A DNA stretch of 64,000 nt from CAIUGU01 sp965279735 (GTDB taxonomy: Bacteria; Pseudomonadota; Gammaproteobacteria; Steroidobacterales; Steroidobacteraceae), in assembly GCA_965279735.1 (NCBI GenBank), contig OZ257260.1, positions 1,984,001 to 2,048,000 of the forward strand, written 5' to 3'. A model generated the notes under the pieces. It searched no databases. It saw only the letters and a list, made by a program, of their open reading frames with translations, and had not been told where the DNA came from. This document shows positions 55,405 to 63,534 of this stretch, one piece after another. The translations under genes and the position numbers were made by a program. Numbering within the stretch: position 1 is the stretch's first letter; every line of letters starts with the position of its first letter.

Positions 55405-57099
55405 TTAGAACTCCTGCCAGGAAGCATCGTCACCACTGGCCCTGGCGAGCGGCATTGGCGTGGCCATCTGCGGCGCACGACGGACTGGCCGGCTGGTGGC
55501 GGGGCGCAGCGTATGGACTGGCGCAGCCTCTACCGGCCTGTTGTTGCGAGTATCGCCGGGAGTCTTGAAGAAGGCGATCTGCCGCACGAGCGCAGTTGCC
55601 TGCTGCTGCATGGCCTTGCTCGCGGCAGAGGCCTCTTCCACCAGCGCCGCGTTCTGCTGCGTAACGCCATCCATCTGGGCGACGGCATTGTTGACCTGCT
55701 CGATGCCTGCCGACTGCTCTTCGCTCGCCGCTGCAATCTCGGCCACGATGTCGGTGACTTTCTTGATGCTTTCCATGATCTCGTTGAGCGTCTTGCCCGA
55801 CTCGTCGACCAGCTCGGAGCCGGCCTTCACCTTGTCGACGGAATCGTTGATGAGCCCCTTGATCTCCTTGGCCGCGCTCGCACTGCGCTGGGCAAGGTTG
55901 CGAACCTCGGTGGCCACGACCGCGAAGCCGCGTCCCTGCTCGCCCGCTCGCGCCGCTTCCACGGCGGCGTTCAATGCCAGCAGGTTCGTCTGGAAGGCGA
56001 TCGCATCGATGACGCCGATGATGTCCGCGATCTTGCGGCTCGACGCGTTGATCTCACCCATCGCGCCGATCGCACGGTGCACGACGGTGCCGCCGCGCTC
56101 CGCCTGTTCGCGCGCACCGGCGGCGAGCTGATTCGCCTGGCGGGCGTTATCCGCATTCTGTTTCACGGTCGCCGTCATCTGTTCCATGCTGGACGCGGTT
56201 TCCTCCAGCGCCGAAGCCTGCTCCTGCGTGCGGCTGGACAGATCGTCGTTGCCTTGCGAGAGCTGTCCTGCCGAACTGCCGACGGCATCGGCTGTCGAGC
56301 GGACACCCGAGACGATCTCGACCAGCTTGGCGTCCATCGCAACCAGGGACGACAGCAGCTGCCCCAGTTCGTCATCGCTCTTGATCTCGACGTGGTTGCC
56401 GACCTGACCATGGGCGATCTTGTTGGACATCTCGACGGCTGCGTTCAGCGTGCTGACGATGGATCGGGTCAGCAGCACTCCGAGTACACCCGCGAGACCG
56501 AGACCCAGCGCGATGGCGCCCACGATCATCGCGTTGTTGCGGGCGAATCGCGCCTGTGCGTCCATCCACATGGCCTGCGCAGCCTTGATCTGGGCATCCT
56601 GAAGATCGTCCGCGACGTTGACCATTTTCTCGTAAGTGGGTCGCGACTGTTCCAGCATCGTTTTCTCGACCTTGGCATAGTCGTTGCCCTGCAGCGCGAC
56701 AACCGCTCCCTCGTTCGCGCTCAGCAACGTATTGCTGAACTCACCGAGCTTCGCGATGAACTGGCGCTCTTCATCCGTCACCTGCACTGCGTTGAGCTGC
56801 TGCCAGGTTGCACGGATCCGGGTGTTATTGTCCTTGACAGTGGTAGCCGCTGTCGCGACCGATTCGGCGTCCTGCTTGATCGTCGCCATTTCCACCGACT
56901 CGATTGCCTTTCGCTGCAGCGTACTGACATCGTCCATCCATGACGACGGCAGCAGGCGGTCGTTGAACAGGGTTTCCAGATCGGCGTTCGCGGTCCGTGT
57001 GCCCATGAAGCCCATCACGCCGACGCTGACAAGCAGCGCAGCCAGCAACATCAATGTCGCCGATAGTTTCGCCTTGACGGTCAATCGCAGAGATTTCAT
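55405..57099 (-). CDS. Methyl-accepting chemotaxis protein with 4HB sensor and CheR/CheB-binding pentapeptide
   Basis: 564 residues. Two membrane helices (LSATLMLLAALLVSVGVMGF near 12-32 and IVGAIALGLGLAGVLGVLLTRS near 191-212) bracket a periplasmic four-helix-bundle-type sensor domain. HAMP follows, then the signalling domain with the hairpin tip IIGVIDAIAFQTNLLALNAAVEAARAGEQGRGFAVVATEVRNLAQRSA. The protein ends in WQEF, a xWxxF tethering pentapeptide for CheR and CheB, as in Tsr/Tar. The ligand is unknown. It sits between cheA and cheW and follows cheA by 52 bases. Confidence 0.96.
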   Translation of the reverse strand: MKSLRLTVKAKLSATLMLLAALLVSVGVMGFMGTRTANADLETLFNDRLLPSSWMDDVSTLQRKAIESVEMATIKQDAESVATAATTVKDNNTRIRATWQQLNAVQVTDEERQFIAKLGEFSNTLLSANEGAVVALQGNDYAKVEKTMLEQSRPTYEKMVNVADDLQDAQIKAAQAMWMDAQARFARNNAMIVGAIALGLGLAGVLGVLLTRSIVSTLNAAVEMSNKIAHGQVGNHVEIKSDDELGQLLSSLVAMDAKLVEIVSGVRSTADAVGSSAGQLSQGNDDLSSRTQEQASALEETASSMEQMTATVKQNADNARQANQLAAGAREQAERGGTVVHRAIGAMGEINASSRKIADIIGVIDAIAFQTNLLALNAAVEAARAGEQGRGFAVVATEVRNLAQRSASAAKEIKGLINDSVDKVKAGSELVDESGKTLNEIMESIKKVTDIVAEIAAASEEQSAGIEQVNNAVAQMDGVTQQNAALVEEASAASKAMQQQATALVRQIAFFKTPGDTRNNRPVEAAPVHTLRPATSRPVRRAPQMATPMPLARASGDDASWQEF

Positions 57100-57151
57100 A
57101 ACGTCACTTCCATTTGGCTGAATGCAATCATCGAAAACTGTTTGTGCCTGC

Positions 57152-59236
57152 TCAAGCGGCCAGGCTTTCCGTCGCCACCCGGATCAGTCCGGGCACATCC
57201 AGGATGAGCGCGACAGAGCCGTCGCCCAGGATCGTCGCACCGGAAACACCATCGACCCGGCGATAGTTGGTTTCGAGCGACTTGATCACCACCTGCTGCT
57301 GTCCCAGCAGATCGTCGACGAAGAGTCCGACACGGCGGCCCTCGCCTTCGACGACCATCAGCAACCCTTCGTGCAGTTCCCGCGTACGCGGCTTCACGCC
57401 GAACAGCTGGTGGAGACGCACGACTGGGACATAGCCGTCGCGGAACAGGAAGACTTCACCCTGCCCCGCGAGACGATTGACCATCGCCGGCTTGAGCTGA
57501 AGGGATTCGACAATCGTCGTGAGCGGGACGATGTACGTTTCGCTGCCCACTGCGACCGACTGGCCATCGACGATGGCGAGCGTCAGGGGCAATGTGATCG
57601 TGAAGCAGCAGCCACGGCCGAGTTCGGTGCGCACTTCGATGGAGCCACCCAGCTCCTGGACATTCCGTCGCACCACATCCATGCCGACGCCGCGGCCGGA
57701 TACGTCGGTCGCTTGCTCCACGGTCGAGAATCCTGCCGCGAAAATGAGGTCGTAGACAGCCGTATCGTCAAGCACCTCGTTGGCGCCGACCAGACCCCGC
57801 TCCCGGCCCTTGGCAAGCAGGCGATCACGATTGAGCCCCGCACCGTCGTCGCGAACCTCCACCGTGATATTGCCGCCCTTGTGATAGGCGTTGAGATGCA
57901 CCGTGCCGGCCGCCGGTTTGCCTGCGGCAACACGTACGTCGGGTTTCTCGATGCCATGATCGACGCTGTTGCGCACGAGATGCACGAGCGGGTCGCCGAT
58001 CTTCTCGAGGACGGTCTTGTCGAGCTCCGTGTTTTCACCGGTGAGCTTCAGCTCGATATCCTTGCCGAGGCGGTGACCGAGGTCGCGCACCATTCTCGGG
58101 AACCGGCTGAACACGAAACTGATGGGCAGCATGCGCACGCGCATGACGCCTTCCTGCAGTTCGCGCACGTTGCGTTCGAGCTGTGCGAGCCCGGAACGTA
58201 GCTGCTCCGCGAGCGGACCATCGACGCCCGCTCCAAGCTGGCTGAGCATGGACTGGGTGATGACGATCTCGCCGACCGTATTCATGATCTCGTCGATCTT
58301 GTCGGTGCTGACGCGGATCGAACCCGTGTCAGATCCCTGCGCAGCGGCCTGCGAAGGCTGTGCCACTGCGCCGGCCGGGCGCGCATCACTGGACGAATCT
58401 GTTGCGGCTGACTGTTCCCGCTCGATTGCAGGTGGTGCCATGACCTTCGCGGGGGCTTCGGCCAATGCAGGAGCAGCCACCGTGATCTCGGTGATCTCAA
58501 GTCGGCAATCACCTTCGGCCCAGTCGAACACCTGGGCAACGACATCCCTGGTGACCTCGCTGGTCAGGACCAGTCGCCAGGCGAGATGGCAATCTTCAGG
58601 ATTGAGCTCATGCAGCGCGGGCAATGCGCTCAGGTCTGCTTCAACCTCGAGCTGTCCGATTTCTTCCAGCTCGCGCAGGATCCGGAGCGGATCGTTGCCA
58701 TGAAGCAGCAGTTGCGGGTACGGACGGAACACGATCTGCCAGCGACGCTGCCCCGGCATGAGCGCGGTGACTGCCGCTTTCTGTTCCGGCGCTGAAACTT
58801 TTGCAGCAGCCGCAACGACCGGCGATGCGGGTTGCGATGCCTGGTCTTTCTGCACGATGGCCAGTTCGAGATCGAACTGCAGATCGGCAACTTTCTGTGC
58901 GTCGTGAGGGGTCTTGTGCTGAACGGCCCGCAACATCTCGCGCATGATGTCGACCGACTTGAGCAGCAGGTCCGACAGGGACCGGGTCACCTGCATCCGG
59001 CCACCGCGCAGTTCGTCGAGCAGCGTTTCCAGCGTGTGCGTGAACGACGCGATTTCCGAGAAGCCGAAGGTCGCGCTGCCACCCTTGATCGAGTGCGCCA
59101 CACGGAACACCGTGTTGATGAGTTCCGGCTCCGCATTGCCTACGTTGAGCTTCAGCAGCGCCGCCTCCATGGAGTCGAGCGCTTCGAAAGCTTCTTCGAA
59201 GAAGGCCTCGTGGAATTGTTCGAGGTCGAGTGCCAT
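57152..59236 (-). CDS. cheA: Chemotaxis histidine kinase CheA
   Basis: 694 residues. P1 is an Hpt domain with H48 (FRVAHSIKGGSATFGF). A P2-like CheY/CheB-binding segment lies around 170-255, then a Pro/Ala linker. P3 dimerisation (STDKIDEIMNTVGEIVITQSML), P4 ATPase (LVHLVRNSVDHGIE, DDGAGLN, GRGVGMDVVRRNV) and the C-terminal CheW-like P5 (PLTLAIVDGQSVAVGSETYIVPLT) follow. It is the central kinase of the flagellar chemotaxis system. It follows the STAS gene by 3 bases. Confidence 0.97.
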   Translation of the reverse strand: MALDLEQFHEAFFEEAFEALDSMEAALLKLNVGNAEPELINTVFRVAHSIKGGSATFGFSEIASFTHTLETLLDELRGGRMQVTRSLSDLLLKSVDIMREMLRAVQHKTPHDAQKVADLQFDLELAIVQKDQASQPASPVVAAAAKVSAPEQKAAVTALMPGQRRWQIVFRPYPQLLLHGNDPLRILRELEEIGQLEVEADLSALPALHELNPEDCHLAWRLVLTSEVTRDVVAQVFDWAEGDCRLEITEITVAAPALAEAPAKVMAPPAIEREQSAATDSSSDARPAGAVAQPSQAAAQGSDTGSIRVSTDKIDEIMNTVGEIVITQSMLSQLGAGVDGPLAEQLRSGLAQLERNVRELQEGVMRVRMLPISFVFSRFPRMVRDLGHRLGKDIELKLTGENTELDKTVLEKIGDPLVHLVRNSVDHGIEKPDVRVAAGKPAAGTVHLNAYHKGGNITVEVRDDGAGLNRDRLLAKGRERGLVGANEVLDDTAVYDLIFAAGFSTVEQATDVSGRGVGMDVVRRNVQELGGSIEVRTELGRGCCFTITLPLTLAIVDGQSVAVGSETYIVPLTTIVESLQLKPAMVNRLAGQGEVFLFRDGYVPVVRLHQLFGVKPRTRELHEGLLMVVEGEGRRVGLFVDDLLGQQQVVIKSLETNYRRVDGVSGATILGDGSVALILDVPGLIRVATESLAA

Positions 59237-59239
59237 GAC

Positions 59240-59650
59240 TTAAGGGACTTCCGGGCTGTTCAGGGCCGTCGCCAGTCCGAGCAACCGGACCGAGCGCGAG
59301 AAGATTTCATTGTGTCCGGCCCAGACAATCTGTCGGCCAGCGCGGATTCGATCGCACACGAATGCGGCCAGTACCTGCAGGGAAACCGTATCGATGCGTT
59401 CAATGGCAGTGATATCGAGGCTGACCTGACCGGAAGCATCGATCTGTTTGAGCAGGCTCGCCTTCAGCTGCTCCGCATGACGGGCCGTGCAATCTGCCTC
59501 GAGCCTAACGAACGCAGGCGCAACCGCTGTCGAAAATGGCACGACCACGCTGTCGGCCGGCGCATCTGCCTGCTTCTGGTCGTCCCGCACTGCCGGACGA
59601 GCGCGGTCGCGCTTCTGGCCTGTGCGAGTGGTCACCTTCCCTGTTTTCAT
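59240..59650 (-). CDS. STAS domain protein upstream of cheA
   Basis: 136 residues. A basic N-terminal about 30 residues precedes a STAS (anti-anti-sigma-like) domain, with EADCTARHAEQLKASLLKQIDASGQVSLDITAIERIDTVSLQVLAAFV; the usual phosphorylatable Ser of SpoIIAA-type proteins corresponds to the Thr/Ser in RIDTVSLQ. It is the first gene of the chemotaxis operon, 3 bases before cheA. STAS proteins at this position occur in Xanthomonad-type chemotaxis clusters; the function is not settled. Confidence 0.85.
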   Translation of the reverse strand: MKTGKVTTRTGQKRDRARPAVRDDQKQADAPADSVVVPFSTAVAPAFVRLEADCTARHAEQLKASLLKQIDASGQVSLDITAIERIDTVSLQVLAAFVCDRIRAGRQIVWAGHNEIFSRSVRLLGLATALNSPEVP

Positions 59651-59746
59651 TACATCGACCCTGGACTCTCGATAGCGCTGATTGCATGCGGTAGCGGCCG
59701 CAAGCCGACCTGTAAAGACTTGTGTACTTGGGGGTTATGACCAGCA

Positions 59747-59773
59747 CTATCGGCATGCCGGCCTGCGTCTTGA
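59747..59773 (-). promoter_or_regulatory. Candidate sigma-28 (FliA) promoter of the chemotaxis operon
   Basis: On the minus strand, TCAAG (59773-59769) and GCCGATAG (59754-59747) are 14 bases apart, a close match to the flagellar sigma-28 consensus (TCAAG/TAAAG then GCCGATAA). The operon's first start codon (59650) lies about 97 bases downstream of this -10. Confidence 0.75.
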
Positions 59774-59803
59774 GATGGCCCTCATCGTGTTCAGGGAAAA
59801 GAC

Positions 59804-59831
59804 TCAAGAATTCCCGCGATCCGGCCGATAA
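59804..59831 (+). promoter_or_regulatory. Candidate sigma-28 (FliA) promoter of the FliK-like gene
   Basis: TCAAG (59804-59808) is followed after 15 bases by a perfect GCCGATAA (59824-59831). The spacing is one base longer than the opposite promoter's. Transcription would begin near 59838, so the ATG at 59849, with GGAAG before it, is the likely start of the downstream gene. Confidence 0.75.
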
Positions 59832-59848
59832 GGGTGACGGAAGTCACA

Positions 59849-61036
59849 ATGATGCGTATTGAACTCGCCCAAACAGCCAGCCTTGGCCTGCTCGGTCGTG
59901 CCCCGGGATTGATTCCGGAGTGGCGCGTCGGGGCCATCGTACAGGCCACCGCCCTTCGCGATGCCGCGACCGGTCAGCTATGGCTGACGATCGGTCAGAA
60001 TCGCGTTCCCGCGCGCGTGGCGTCGGGAGATCCTTCCGGACCCGCGCATGGTGAACAGCTCCAGCTCAAGGTCTTGCGCAACAGCCCCGTTCTTGCTTTC
60101 GAATCGCTGGATGCCGCTGCGACCACCGAAACGGATGCAGCCGCAGAAGCCTTGCGCCGCGTCCTGCCGCGACAGTCGAGTCCTGCGGCGCTGCTCGCCA
60201 ACATCGGGTGGCTGCAGGAAGGAAAGGAAAATGCCCGGGCGTTGCCACAGCGCGTCGCGGACAGCGTGGCGCGCCTCTGGCAAGGCCTGCCCTTTGCCAG
60301 CCAACTGGCGGATGCGGACGGACTCGCGGCGGGCATCACACGATCCGGCGTATTCCTGGAATCGCAACTGGCCAAGGGGCTCCCCGGCGCCCTGGTGAAG
60401 GTCCTTGCCGATCAGGACCTGAAAGCGCTGCTGCTCGGCCTCAAGGCAACGCTCGCAGCCCAGGGCGGACGCGGCGGACTTGAGAATCCTGCAGCGGAAG
60501 CACCCGCTCCTTTGCCGATGCTTCGGGGCTCGCTGCTGCCACTGTCCGGCAGTGCCACATCACTGTCTGCGAGCAGCACGCCGATCGCGGCACTCAATAC
60601 GCTTGCGCAGGAAACCGATGGGGCACTGGCTCGCCTGACGGCGACGCAGCTCATCAACAACGCTGCCGCGGGACTCGCATGGCTGATCGAGATTCCAGTG
60701 CGACACGACAACGATGCTCGCATGTTGCGGTTCCGCTTCGAACGCGAACATACCCGCGAGACCGACGAACCCGCGGGCTGGACGGTCGAGGCTGCTCTCG
60801 AACTCGGGCAAGGCGAAGCCGTGCATGCGCGCGTCAGCCTCAGGGCACAGCGCATCTCAGTGCAGTTGCGTTCGGACTCGCCCATGGTGGTCTCGCAACT
60901 GAAGATCAGGACCAGCGCCCTGACCTCTGCGCTACAGGCAGCCGGATTGAATGTCGACCAGGTCGTCTGCCTGCATGGCATGCCCGTCGGCGATCCCGGC
61001 AAGTCGCGCTCGCAACTCGTGGATTTACGCGCATGA
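59849..61036 (+). CDS. FliK-like flagellar hook-length control protein
   Basis: 395 residues from the ATG at 59849 (a GTG at 59834 lies upstream of the predicted transcription start). The C-terminal Flg_hook-type domain is seen near residues 280-370: MLRFRFEREH..., WTVEAALELGQGEAVHARVSLRAQRISVQLRSDSPMVVSQLKIRTSALTSALQAAGLNVDQVVC. The N-terminal 200 residues are low in recognisable motifs, as in other FliK proteins. FliK controls hook length by switching the export gate. The FlhB-C-like gene downstream overlaps by 4 bases, an order seen in other flagellar loci. Confidence 0.8.
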   Translation: MMRIELAQTASLGLLGRAPGLIPEWRVGAIVQATALRDAATGQLWLTIGQNRVPARVASGDPSGPAHGEQLQLKVLRNSPVLAFESLDAAATTETDAAAEALRRVLPRQSSPAALLANIGWLQEGKENARALPQRVADSVARLWQGLPFASQLADADGLAAGITRSGVFLESQLAKGLPGALVKVLADQDLKALLLGLKATLAAQGGRGGLENPAAEAPAPLPMLRGSLLPLSGSATSLSASSTPIAALNTLAQETDGALARLTATQLINNAAAGLAWLIEIPVRHDNDARMLRFRFEREHTRETDEPAGWTVEAALELGQGEAVHARVSLRAQRISVQLRSDSPMVVSQLKIRTSALTSALQAAGLNVDQVVCLHGMPVGDPGKSRSQLVDLRA

Positions 61037-61296
61037 GCAAGGCCAACTCACATCTTCCTGTTGCCGTTGCCCTGCACTACCGGAACGAACGGACTCCCCG
61101 CGTTGTAGCCAAAGGGGGTGGCGAAGTCGCAGCCCGTATCATCGCGACAGCGAAAGAACATGGGGTGCCGCTGCAGGAAGATCCTGCGTTGGCCTCCGCG
61201 CTCGCCAGGCTCGATCTCAACGAAGAGATTCCCCGCGATCTGTATGTCGCGGTGGCTGAGGTCCTGAAGTTCGTCTGGGGCCTCGAGAAGAAATAA
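61033..61296 (+). CDS. FlhB C-terminal-like protein (FhlB/YlqH type)
   Basis: 87 residues resembling the cytoplasmic tail of FlhB/YscU: AVALHYRNERTPRVVAKGGGEVAARIIATAKEHGVPLQEDPALASALARLDLNEEIPRDLYVAVAEVLKFVW. The family's NPTH autocleavage motif is missing (the sequence begins inside the region that would follow it), so this is a stand-alone C-terminal paralogue. It overlaps the FliK-like gene by 4 bases, suggesting joint control of the export switch. Such proteins can replace the FlhB C-terminus in other species; that is established for relatives, not shown here. Confidence 0.88.
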   Translation: MSKANSHLPVAVALHYRNERTPRVVAKGGGEVAARIIATAKEHGVPLQEDPALASALARLDLNEEIPRDLYVAVAEVLKFVWGLEKK

Positions 61297-61300
61297 AAGG

Positions 61301-61816
61301 TCAGACGGTTTTGATCCCTTCGAGCGCGAGCAGCCTCGCCTTGGCTTCCATCCCGCCAGCAAACCCGGTGAGCTTCCCGTTGGTACCGATCACCCGGTGA
61401 CACGGAGTGACGATTGAAATCGGATTCCTGCCGTTGGCTGCGCCGACTGCACGGACGGCCTTGGGTTTACCGATCTGCCTGGCGATGTCCCCGTAAGACC
61501 TGGTCTCGCCAAACGGAATCGAAAGCAGCGCCTGCCAGACCTTGTTCTGGAATTCGGTGCCGGCGAAATCCAGCTTGAGGCTGAATTTCCTGCGCTTGCC
61601 GGCAAAATACTCATCGAGCTGCCTTTCTGCTTCCAGAAGCACGGGATGCTTCCGGTCTTCGCCGACGATATTGAGGCGAACACGATCCACGTCTTCCTTG
61701 CCCCACAGGACACCGGCCAGACCGTCGTCGCTCGCAACGAGCTGCAGCGGCCCCACGGGGGACTTCATCATCCGGAAGAAGTAGTTCTTCTGCTGTCTGA
61801 TTTTCATTCTGTTCAT
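61301..61816 (-). CDS. ogt: Methylated-DNA-protein-cysteine methyltransferase
   Basis: 171 residues. Suicide repair of O6-alkylguanine by transfer to the active-site Cys in PCHRVIG (SIVTPCHRV). The N-terminal domain (MKSPVGPLQLVASDDGLAGVLW) and the helix-turn-helix region (FQNKVWQALLSIPFGETRSYGDIARQIGKPKAVRAVGAANGRNP) are complete. The start is uncertain (61816 or a few codons on). It diverges from the Ada-AlkA gene, and its end lies 4 bases from the FlhB-like gene's stop. Confidence 0.95.
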   Translation of the reverse strand: MNRMKIRQQKNYFFRMMKSPVGPLQLVASDDGLAGVLWGKEDVDRVRLNIVGEDRKHPVLLEAERQLDEYFAGKRRKFSLKLDFAGTEFQNKVWQALLSIPFGETRSYGDIARQIGKPKAVRAVGAANGRNPISIVTPCHRVIGTNGKLTGFAGGMEAKARLLALEGIKTV

Positions 61817-61856
61817 GGCAGTACTCTAACCGGGCGGGCAGCAATTCCTCGCCGTT

Positions 61857-61891
61857 TTCGGACACGGATGTCAAACGCCGCGATGTCCGAA
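61857..61891. promoter_or_regulatory. Dyad in the ogt/ada-alkA divergent region
   Basis: TTCGGACA (61857-61864) and TGTCCGAA (61884-61891) form an 8-bp perfect inverted repeat with 19 bases between, and GGATGTC/GATGTCC repeats lie inside. The position midway between two divergent alkylation-repair genes, one of which has an AraC-type DNA-binding domain, makes it a candidate operator. Confidence 0.5.
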
Positions 61892-61932
61892 TATGGCTGG
61901 CGACTTTTCCCGGGGCACTCTAGGCTCCGCGG

Positions 61933-63393
61933 ATGGCCAACGACAGGAAAGCACAGTACAGCGCCCTCACCGCCCGCGATCGACGCTTCGACGGTATCTT
62001 CTTCGTGGGCGTCACTTCAACCGGCATCTACTGCCGCCCCATCTGCCCCGCGAAAACCCCGAAGGCTGCCAACTGCCGCTTCTTCAACAGCGCCCAGGAA
62101 GCCGAACAGGCCCGGTTTCGCCCGTGTCTGCGGTGTCGTCCAGAACTGGCTCCCGGCAACGCTCCCGTGGATAGCTCGCAGCGGATCGCCCATCTCGTCG
62201 TTCAGCGGATCGAAGCCGGAAGCACCGACCACCAGCCTACGCTTGAGACCATCGCCGCTCAGTTCGATTTAAGTTCGCGCCAGATCCGCCGCATCGTCCA
62301 GCAGGAACTCGGCGTACCGCCTATCCAGCTGCTCCTCACCCGCCGCTTGCTCCTGGCCAAGCAGCTACTGACGGAAACCGCCTTGCCTGTGACGGAAATC
62401 GCGTTTGCCAGCGGGTTCGCGAGCCTGCGTCGCTTCAACGATGCATTCAACACACGCTACGGCATGCCACCGACACGATTGCGCAGACAAACGGTTACTG
62501 ATGCCACTGCGATCGATGGTGCTGATACGTCGACGCTGCAGATTTCCTATCGACCACCCTACGACTGGAACGGAATTCTCGCGTTTCTCAGGGCACGCGA
62601 GCTCAAGGGCGTCGAATGGGTGACCGGGAATTGCTACGCGCGCACGGTGCATCTTGGTGATCGTGAAGGCTGGATCAAAGTGACACAGGCCGCGAAGAAG
62701 CACGCACTCATGCTTGAATTCACGCACGGCCTCGCTCCCGTTCTGCCGACGCTTCTCGGCAAGGTACGCGACCTGTTCGACCTCAATGCCCGTCCCGACA
62801 TCATTTCAAAGCAGCTCGGCAAAGACAGGTTGCTGGCGCCCTTGGTCAAGGCGAATCCGGGGATGCGAGTACCCGGAGCCTTCAATGGTTTCGAGTTAGG
62901 TCTGCGCGCCATCCTCGGCCAGCAAGTGACGGTGAAATCCGCGACCACCGTCGCAGGCCGGTTTGTAGCTGCGTTCGGCGAAACAATCTCAACACCTCAC
63001 GCGGAATTAAACCGGCTGTCGCCCGAACCGGCGCGTATCGCCACGGCAACCGTGGATGACATCGCGAAGCTGGGCATCGTGAGCACGCGATGCAAATGCA
63101 TGATCGCCCTCGCACAAGCTCAAGTCTCAGGCGAGCTGTCCCTCGACAGCGGCAATCATCACGACCCAAACGACACGATCAGACGCCTCACCGAACTCCC
63201 CGGTATAGGTCAGTGGACAGCCCACTACATCTCAATGCGCGCTCTGCGCTGGCCCGATGCCTTTCCGAAGGAGGACATCGTCGTCCGCAAAAGATTAGGC
63301 GGGGTTACGGCAAGGGAAGCGGATGAAATGTCACAAGCCTGGCGACCGTGGCGAGGCTATGCGGTGATGCATCTGTGGAACAAGCTGGGCTAG
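61933..63393 (+). CDS. Ada-AlkA fusion: DNA-3-methyladenine glycosylase with Ada-type regulator domain
   Basis: 486 residues. The N-terminal Ada metal-binding domain has C34, C38, C65 and C68 (IYCRPICPA and PCLRCRPE) and accepts methyl groups from phosphotriesters. An AraC-type helix-turn-helix pair follows (about 90-185: LETIAAQFDLSSRQIRRIVQQELG and LPVTEIAFASGFASLRRFNDAFNTRYGMPP). The rest is AlkA: an N-domain (about 205-280) and the HhH-GPD glycosylase (LTELPGIGQWTAHYISMRALRWPDAFPKED, with the catalytic Asp). It likely removes alkylated bases and activates its own regulon on methylation. Such fusions exist in other bacteria; alkA alone is the nearest usual gene. Confidence 0.93.
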   Translation: MANDRKAQYSALTARDRRFDGIFFVGVTSTGIYCRPICPAKTPKAANCRFFNSAQEAEQARFRPCLRCRPELAPGNAPVDSSQRIAHLVVQRIEAGSTDHQPTLETIAAQFDLSSRQIRRIVQQELGVPPIQLLLTRRLLLAKQLLTETALPVTEIAFASGFASLRRFNDAFNTRYGMPPTRLRRQTVTDATAIDGADTSTLQISYRPPYDWNGILAFLRARELKGVEWVTGNCYARTVHLGDREGWIKVTQAAKKHALMLEFTHGLAPVLPTLLGKVRDLFDLNARPDIISKQLGKDRLLAPLVKANPGMRVPGAFNGFELGLRAILGQQVTVKSATTVAGRFVAAFGETISTPHAELNRLSPEPARIATATVDDIAKLGIVSTRCKCMIALAQAQVSGELSLDSGNHHDPNDTIRRLTELPGIGQWTAHYISMRALRWPDAFPKEDIVVRKRLGGVTAREADEMSQAWRPWRGYAVMHLWNKLG

Positions 63394-63417
63394 CCATACT
63401 CAGGTAAAGGCGCCGAT

Positions 63418-63534
63418 TCTTCCGAGCGGCTTACGTCGGAAGTTGTTTTCCGAACCGTCAAAAACACGGACGTTTTTGTCGGAGGCTCCAGGGACGGATT
63501 CACGCCGTTTCGGAAAACAACTTGCGGCGGAAGA
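63418..63534. repeat. Nested inverted-repeat element between convergent genes
   Basis: Three nested dyads share one centre region. The outermost is TCTTCCG/CGGAAGA (63418-63424 and 63528-63534). The middle one is a perfect 15-bp pair, AAGTTGTTTTCCGAA (63440-63454) and TTCGGAAAACAACTT (63509-63523). An inner hairpin, CCGTCAAAAAC/GTTTTTGTCGG (63455-63465 and 63472-63482), has one T-T mismatch. It could act as a two-way terminator for the convergent genes or be a small mobile repeat. Only one copy is seen in this window. Confidence 0.8.

Noticed and set aside
59651..59746. Possible sigma-54 site (GG-N10-GC pattern) upstream of the STAS gene
   Set aside because: Only the GG and GC pairs fit; the TGGCAC and TTGCA parts do not, and a much better sigma-28 site lies just upstream.
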